A stretch of 64,000 bases of DNA, taken from JADJLQ01 sp044227925. GTDB taxonomy: Bacteria; Bacteroidota; Bacteroidia; Chitinophagales; Saprospiraceae. The notes below the pieces were generated by a model that was not told the origin of the DNA, searched no databases, and saw nothing but the letters and a program-made list of their open reading frames with translations. This document shows, in pieces, positions 60,951-64,000 of this stretch. The translations under genes and the position numbers were made by a program. Position 1 is the stretch's first letter. Every line of letters starts with the position of its first letter. The stretch spans positions 62,001-126,000 of the forward strand of contig JBGAVW010000006.1 of the NCBI GenBank assembly GCA_044227925.1, given 5' to 3'.

Positions 60951-61553
60951 TTAGATTGATTTTGAAGAGAGTTCTACGTGCAGGTCGAAATGAAATGTAA
61001 TTTCATCATTTACTTTTATCATACCAAATAAAACCTGAGGTGGTACAATTTTAAACTCAGTCATTCTTAAGGATTTTGACCCCGTCAACAAGATCTTTCC
61101 TTCGGATTGTTTGGCTTTTACATCGACTTCATATTTTCTTTTTTCTCCTGCAAGGGTGATCAATACGGTTGCCTGTATCCTGTTCCAGGAGATTGGGGTT
61201 ATAGTATTTCTGATTTTGATATTGCTCAGTTCGATTTTGACCGTTGGGTATAAATCGGATTTTAACGCTTTTTGAAGGTCTTTATCCATTTTCCTGTTCT
61301 TGCAATCGATATACTCTACAGCCAATTGCATTTGTGTATTGATAAAGTCCATTTCGCCATCAGATATGGCATCTGCTTTGAATACTTGATTTTCAAAGTC
61401 GTGGACACAATCACAAGAAAATTTATTTACATTGGAAGTACCTGCCAGATACACTTTACTTTGAGGTAAAATTTTATATTCACCAGTGTAGCTGATTTTG
61501 TCGCCTGATGGATATATCCAGTACATCAATATAAATAGTATTAAACCTTTCAT
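60951..61553 (-). CDS. YceI-family lipocalin-like protein
   Basis: YceI-like domain, a beta-barrel that binds isoprenoid-type lipids in studied homologues, in a 200-residue protein. Its N-terminal hydrophobic segment (about 1-15) may be a short signal peptide or anchor. LAGTSNVNKFSCDC (near 37-50) corresponds to the HSxVxF region of YceI, and LTGSKSLRMTEFKIVPPQVLFGMIKVNDEITFHFDLHV (in part) is the C-terminal strand set. The variant cysteine pair CDC is unusual. It follows the porin gene after the terminator hairpin at 61585-61616. Confidence 0.75.
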   Translation of the reverse strand: MKGLILFILMYWIYPSGDKISYTGEYKILPQSKVYLAGTSNVNKFSCDCVHDFENQVFKADAISDGEMDFINTQMQLAVEYIDCKNRKMDKDLQKALKSDLYPTVKIELSNIKIRNTITPISWNRIQATVLITLAGEKRKYEVDVKAKQSEGKILLTGSKSLRMTEFKIVPPQVLFGMIKVNDEITFHFDLHVELSSKSI

Positions 61554-61575
61554 TTTATATTTTTAATTTATTTCA

Positions 61576-61616
61576 AAAATAAAACCGGGGTAATGCATTT
61601 AACTGCATTATCCCGG
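61576..61616 (-). terminator. Intrinsic terminator after the porin gene
   Basis: On the minus strand, CCGGGATAATGCA (61616-61604) pairs with TGCATTACCCCGG (61597-61585), 13 pairs with one wobble and a 6-base loop, followed by TTTTATTTTTG. It lies between the porin and the downstream YceI gene, and may attenuate rather than fully stop transcription. Confidence 0.8.
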
Positions 61617-61628
61617 ATGAAATAAAAA

Positions 61629-63038
61629 TCAGAATCCTACAACTGCTTCTATAACAAACCCATTAAACTTGCCTTCATACCTGTAGTCGGTAATAGGGAA
61701 GTTATTGAATACTTGATTCACAACTTCACCTTTCAGCAATAAATTTTTAGTTGGAAACCATCCACCGGCAATAGAAAATCGATTGACTTTTACTTTAGCC
61801 TGGGTACCGTTATTTAAAATTCCTCGAGGCTCCCCATTCATGCCTATGTATCGGCCTCCGATGTAGATTTGTTCATTCTTAAGAAATCTATAATTGGCTT
61901 CCAAAGCATATTGGGTAAATTCACGTTTTAGCCATTTGCCTTCTTTTACATCGGCGTAGTTACTACCGCTTACCATTTCATATGCTCCAATAAATTCTAA
62001 ACCTTTGTATTTTATAAATGGATTGATAGTTACTGCCATTACCCTATTGGCTACATCAGGATTGAATCTGCCTGAGGTAAAGTTTGGACCAGCCTGTGTC
62101 TTAGGGTCAGATGGGCTAGTACCGATAGAAATCGGTAAGCCATTTATTGTAGCAGGCTCCATTACACCAAAATAATGTGATCCTGTGCGGTCCCCAGCAT
62201 ACAATGTATTACGTTGATTATTCGGATTGTTGTAAGCGGATACGGATAATCTGAAATGGAGATCTTCTGTATTTTTATCATATGCTACTTTACCAAAAAT
62301 AGATGGGGTACGCTTTGTCCTCACTACACCATTGCTGTTAATAGCATCTGGGGTTTTCACAATATTACCATTGATAAAGCCGGATGACATACCTACCATG
62401 AACATCAAATCCTTAGTTGGAAAAGCATATACTTCTCCGCCTATTTCTGTGGTAAATGCATCCAGTAAATAATTTTCAACATAAGGATTAAACATTGCGT
62501 TACCACCATCAGTGCGTCTGAATTGCATATCTCCATAGTTTGGTTGGAAGTGGCCGATTTTAACTCTGAAATACTTGGTAAACCAATCAGGGCTACCAAA
62601 CATAGGAAGTTTGTCTATCTGTACATAGCCCCCTTTTACCCAGAACTCTGAGTGGTGCCTTGATGACATATAGTTTTCCAGGCTTACTCGGATACCATCT
62701 TCAATTTGAAAGTCAAAATTGAGATTGGCCATGGCAAGATTAAATCCATTTAATTTGGATTTTGTAGAATCCTCAGCTTTAATACTGCCATATAAAAAAT
62801 TAGCTGACTTGCTCGGTTTATTGGTACTGGTAAGGGCCTGATAATCCTGAGTGAAAGAGCCACCGATTCTGAGTTTGAAACCGGTATATTCTGGCTGTTC
62901 AGTGGACTTTGAAGGTTCAAATACATTTATACCATCCTTATTCCAAGGCCTCGAATACTGAATCTGTGCTTCCTGGCTTAACAGGATAGAAGTGGTAAGC
63001 ATTAGTGCCAGTCCTAGCATGAAGGTTGAAGTTTTCAT
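61629..63038 (-). CDS. Outer-membrane porin-like beta-barrel protein
   Basis: A 469-residue exported protein: signal peptide (about 1-22, ending LLSQ), then a strand-dominated body with FRVKIGHFQPNYGDMQFRRTDGGN (in part) and typical short turns, ending in a Phe (VVGF). This resembles Bacteroidota phosphate/OprO-type or sugar porins, but the ion or substrate is not clear. It sits between two YceI-type genes on one strand (29 bases to the upstream one), suggesting a common role. Confidence 0.75.
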   Translation of the reverse strand: MKTSTFMLGLALMLTTSILLSQEAQIQYSRPWNKDGINVFEPSKSTEQPEYTGFKLRIGGSFTQDYQALTSTNKPSKSANFLYGSIKAEDSTKSKLNGFNLAMANLNFDFQIEDGIRVSLENYMSSRHHSEFWVKGGYVQIDKLPMFGSPDWFTKYFRVKIGHFQPNYGDMQFRRTDGGNAMFNPYVENYLLDAFTTEIGGEVYAFPTKDLMFMVGMSSGFINGNIVKTPDAINSNGVVRTKRTPSIFGKVAYDKNTEDLHFRLSVSAYNNPNNQRNTLYAGDRTGSHYFGVMEPATINGLPISIGTSPSDPKTQAGPNFTSGRFNPDVANRVMAVTINPFIKYKGLEFIGAYEMVSGSNYADVKEGKWLKREFTQYALEANYRFLKNEQIYIGGRYIGMNGEPRGILNNGTQAKVKVNRFSIAGGWFPTKNLLLKGEVVNQVFNNFPITDYRYEGKFNGFVIEAVVGF

Positions 63039-63067
63039 AAATTTTATTTTATTGTGAATAATGAGTT

Positions 63068-63622
63068 TTATTTTATAAGTTTAATGTTATACTCGATCGT
63101 AATTTCATCTCCAGTCACCATGGTGCCCAACAGTGCTGTAGGAGGTTTGATCCCAAAATCCGTCATCTTTAGTTTTTTACTCCCGGCAATCTCAAACTGA
63201 TTGTTGCCAAGCGGTTTTATGGTAGATACCAAATCCACCGTTTTAGTGACACACGCTATGGTCAGTGAAGCAGTAGCTTTCAAGTCAATACCGGCTATAC
63301 TTCCTTTTTGGAGTTTGAGCTGAATAGTAGCACACTCATCTGACTTCAGTGCCTGGTAGGTTTTATTATCCATGATACTTCCCTTAGAGCTTTTAATGCT
63401 CTTTACCGGAATTTCAAAATGGGCCTCTGACAATCCAGTGATTTGTTCACCTTCAATGAGTACAGTGGCTGATCCATTTAGTTGACCTATTTTCTCCTCC
63501 CACTTATGAACATTGGAGGTTCCTTTTATTACCACAGAATTCAGTGCCATTTTATAGGATTCCTGTGCTCTAAGAGGGTAGGCCAGAGTGATTACGAATG
63601 CAGTAAGAATTAAGATTTTCAT
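63068..63622 (-). CDS. YceI-family lipocalin-like protein
   Basis: A 184-residue exported protein from ATG 63622, with a signal peptide (about 1-20, ending PLRAQ). The YceI barrel is recognisable from VIKGTSNVHKWEEKIG, EAHFEIPVKSIKSSKGS and IAGSKKLKMTDFGIKPPTALLG, typical of Bacteroidota YceI proteins. A longer reading from 63736 adds a non-family stretch and passes through an inverted repeat; rejected. First gene of the YceI/porin/YceI/membrane-protein cluster. A lipid- or quinone-related periplasmic role is inferred from the family. Confidence 0.8.
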   Translation of the reverse strand: MKILILTAFVITLAYPLRAQESYKMALNSVVIKGTSNVHKWEEKIGQLNGSATVLIEGEQITGLSEAHFEIPVKSIKSSKGSIMDNKTYQALKSDECATIQLKLQKGSIAGIDLKATASLTIACVTKTVDLVSTIKPLGNNQFEIAGSKKLKMTDFGIKPPTALLGTMVTGDEITIEYNIKLIK

Positions 63623-63668
63623 TTCAATGATTTTTATGATGTAAAGAAAAGGGCAGTGCTGATGGCAG

Positions 63669-63688
63669 CAATTGATAGCCATCAATTG
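63669..63688. promoter_or_regulatory. Perfect 8+8 palindrome upstream of the YceI/porin cluster
   Basis: CAATTGAT (63669-63676) and ATCAATTG (63681-63688) form a perfect inverted repeat with a 4-base AGCC spacer, 47 bases before the start of the first YceI gene. Likely an operator for a dimeric regulator; the regulator is not identified. Confidence 0.5.
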
Positions 63689-64000
63689 AAGGGGTAATCT
63701 TAAATAATAATCGCCCTGACCAAGATCAGTCGGCATTCTGAGCCAAGCAAAAGGTTTGTTTAGTTGATTGATTATCAGTAATATATATAGAAGTATATTA
63801 GTCTAAATGTGAGCTATTTCACAACAAAAACCGGGAGATTAAAACTATCGAATATTCACTTATTTATGTTATTTTCATGTCTTGATCATTATGATTAAGA
63901 GGCTGCCAGAGAAGGACTTATATTATGTATTAATACAATTGAATTTGTTTTTTCTTTATTTTATACCTATTCGTATAAATGGTTTTTTAATTACCGCTGC
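63689..64000 (-). other. Non-coding edge region upstream of the YceI/porin cluster
   Basis: No gene is visible in the last 312 bases. A 7-base AT-rich inverted repeat (TAATATA 63779-63785, TATATTA 63794-63800) is present. The region is strongly AT-rich and may hold the cluster promoter, but no TAnnTTTG match was noted close to the YceI start. Confidence 0.4.

Noticed and set aside
1..64000. tRNA or rRNA genes, CRISPR arrays, insertion sequences
   Set aside because: Looked for cloverleaf-type T-arm strings, direct repeats with spacers and transposase motifs; none were seen by eye, although short or divergent ones could be missed.

Overview
The window looks like a chromosomal segment of a Bacteroidota bacterium, probably of the Saprospiria/Chitinophagia type. 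It is AT-rich. Most start codons lack a Shine-Dalgarno sequence, and several genes are preceded by the Bacteroidota -7 promoter element TAnnTTTG. Typical families of the phylum are present: SusC/SusD, an Oar-like TonB receptor, LptE and LptD of the Bacteroidota kind, DUF4286, a short AMP nucleosidase and a long multi-SLBB export protein. I saw no tRNA, rRNA, CRISPR array, insertion sequence or phage gene. Genes are densely packed, with many 1-4 base overlaps.

Layout. 36-5561 (+): arabinose-5-phosphate isomerase (Kdo synthesis), a small exported unknown, DUF4286, an acyl-CoA dehydrogenase, an M50 membrane protease with a CBS-like tail, and a di-iron membrane hydroxylase. 5579-12111: a sodium:solute symporter divergent from a SusC/SusD pair. 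12450-18375: a TetR-type regulator divergent from a tight TerC, ABC, HlyD, TolC operon across a dyad-rich intergenic region. 18458-24803: a phosphodiesterase-like protein, an RluE-like pseudouridine synthase, PBP1C coupled to a RidA-fold lipoprotein, a decayed VOC/PhnB gene, and a DegP/DegQ protease. 25021-31155: CorA, fused trehalose-6-phosphate synthase/phosphatase, PurQ, a membrane protein, and a polyprenyl diphosphate synthase. 31443-36682 (-): miaB, a sigma-54 activator, lptE, Kdo transferase, and a small barrel-like protein. 36832-41712 (+): UDP-glucuronate decarboxylase, dTDP-glucose dehydratase, and an SLBB polysaccharide export protein. 41724-47346 (-): a helicase-nuclease, a beta-lactamase-fold lipoprotein, a TSUP permease, and methylmalonyl-CoA epimerase. 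47538-50072 (+): AMP nucleosidase behind a structured leader, a CCG-domain Fe-S protein, and two small conserved proteins. 50079-57928: an MlaD-like MCE protein, LptD, and an Oar-like receptor. 58133-63622: a coiled-coil protein, a Tat-exported HisC-like aminotransferase, and a YceI/porin/YceI cluster with a small membrane protein.

How it fits together. Envelope biogenesis dominates. KdsD, WaaA, LptE and LptD serve LPS. UXS, RfbB and the SLBB protein serve surface polysaccharide. PBP1C, DegP/Q and MCE maintain the wall and outer membrane. SusCD, the Oar-like receptor, the TolC-type channel and the porin are outer-membrane transport proteins.

The most system-like unit is the TetR/TerC/ABC/HlyD/TolC locus. 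Its ABC ATPase keeps Walker A, the Q-loop and Walker B but lacks a recognisable LSGGQ signature and H-loop histidine. Other items worth a look are the RidA lipoprotein coupled to PBP1C, the beta-lactamase-fold lipoprotein coupled to a Fe-S helicase-nuclease, the palindrome-fronted YceI/porin cluster, the exported aminotransferase, and the AMP nucleosidase leader.
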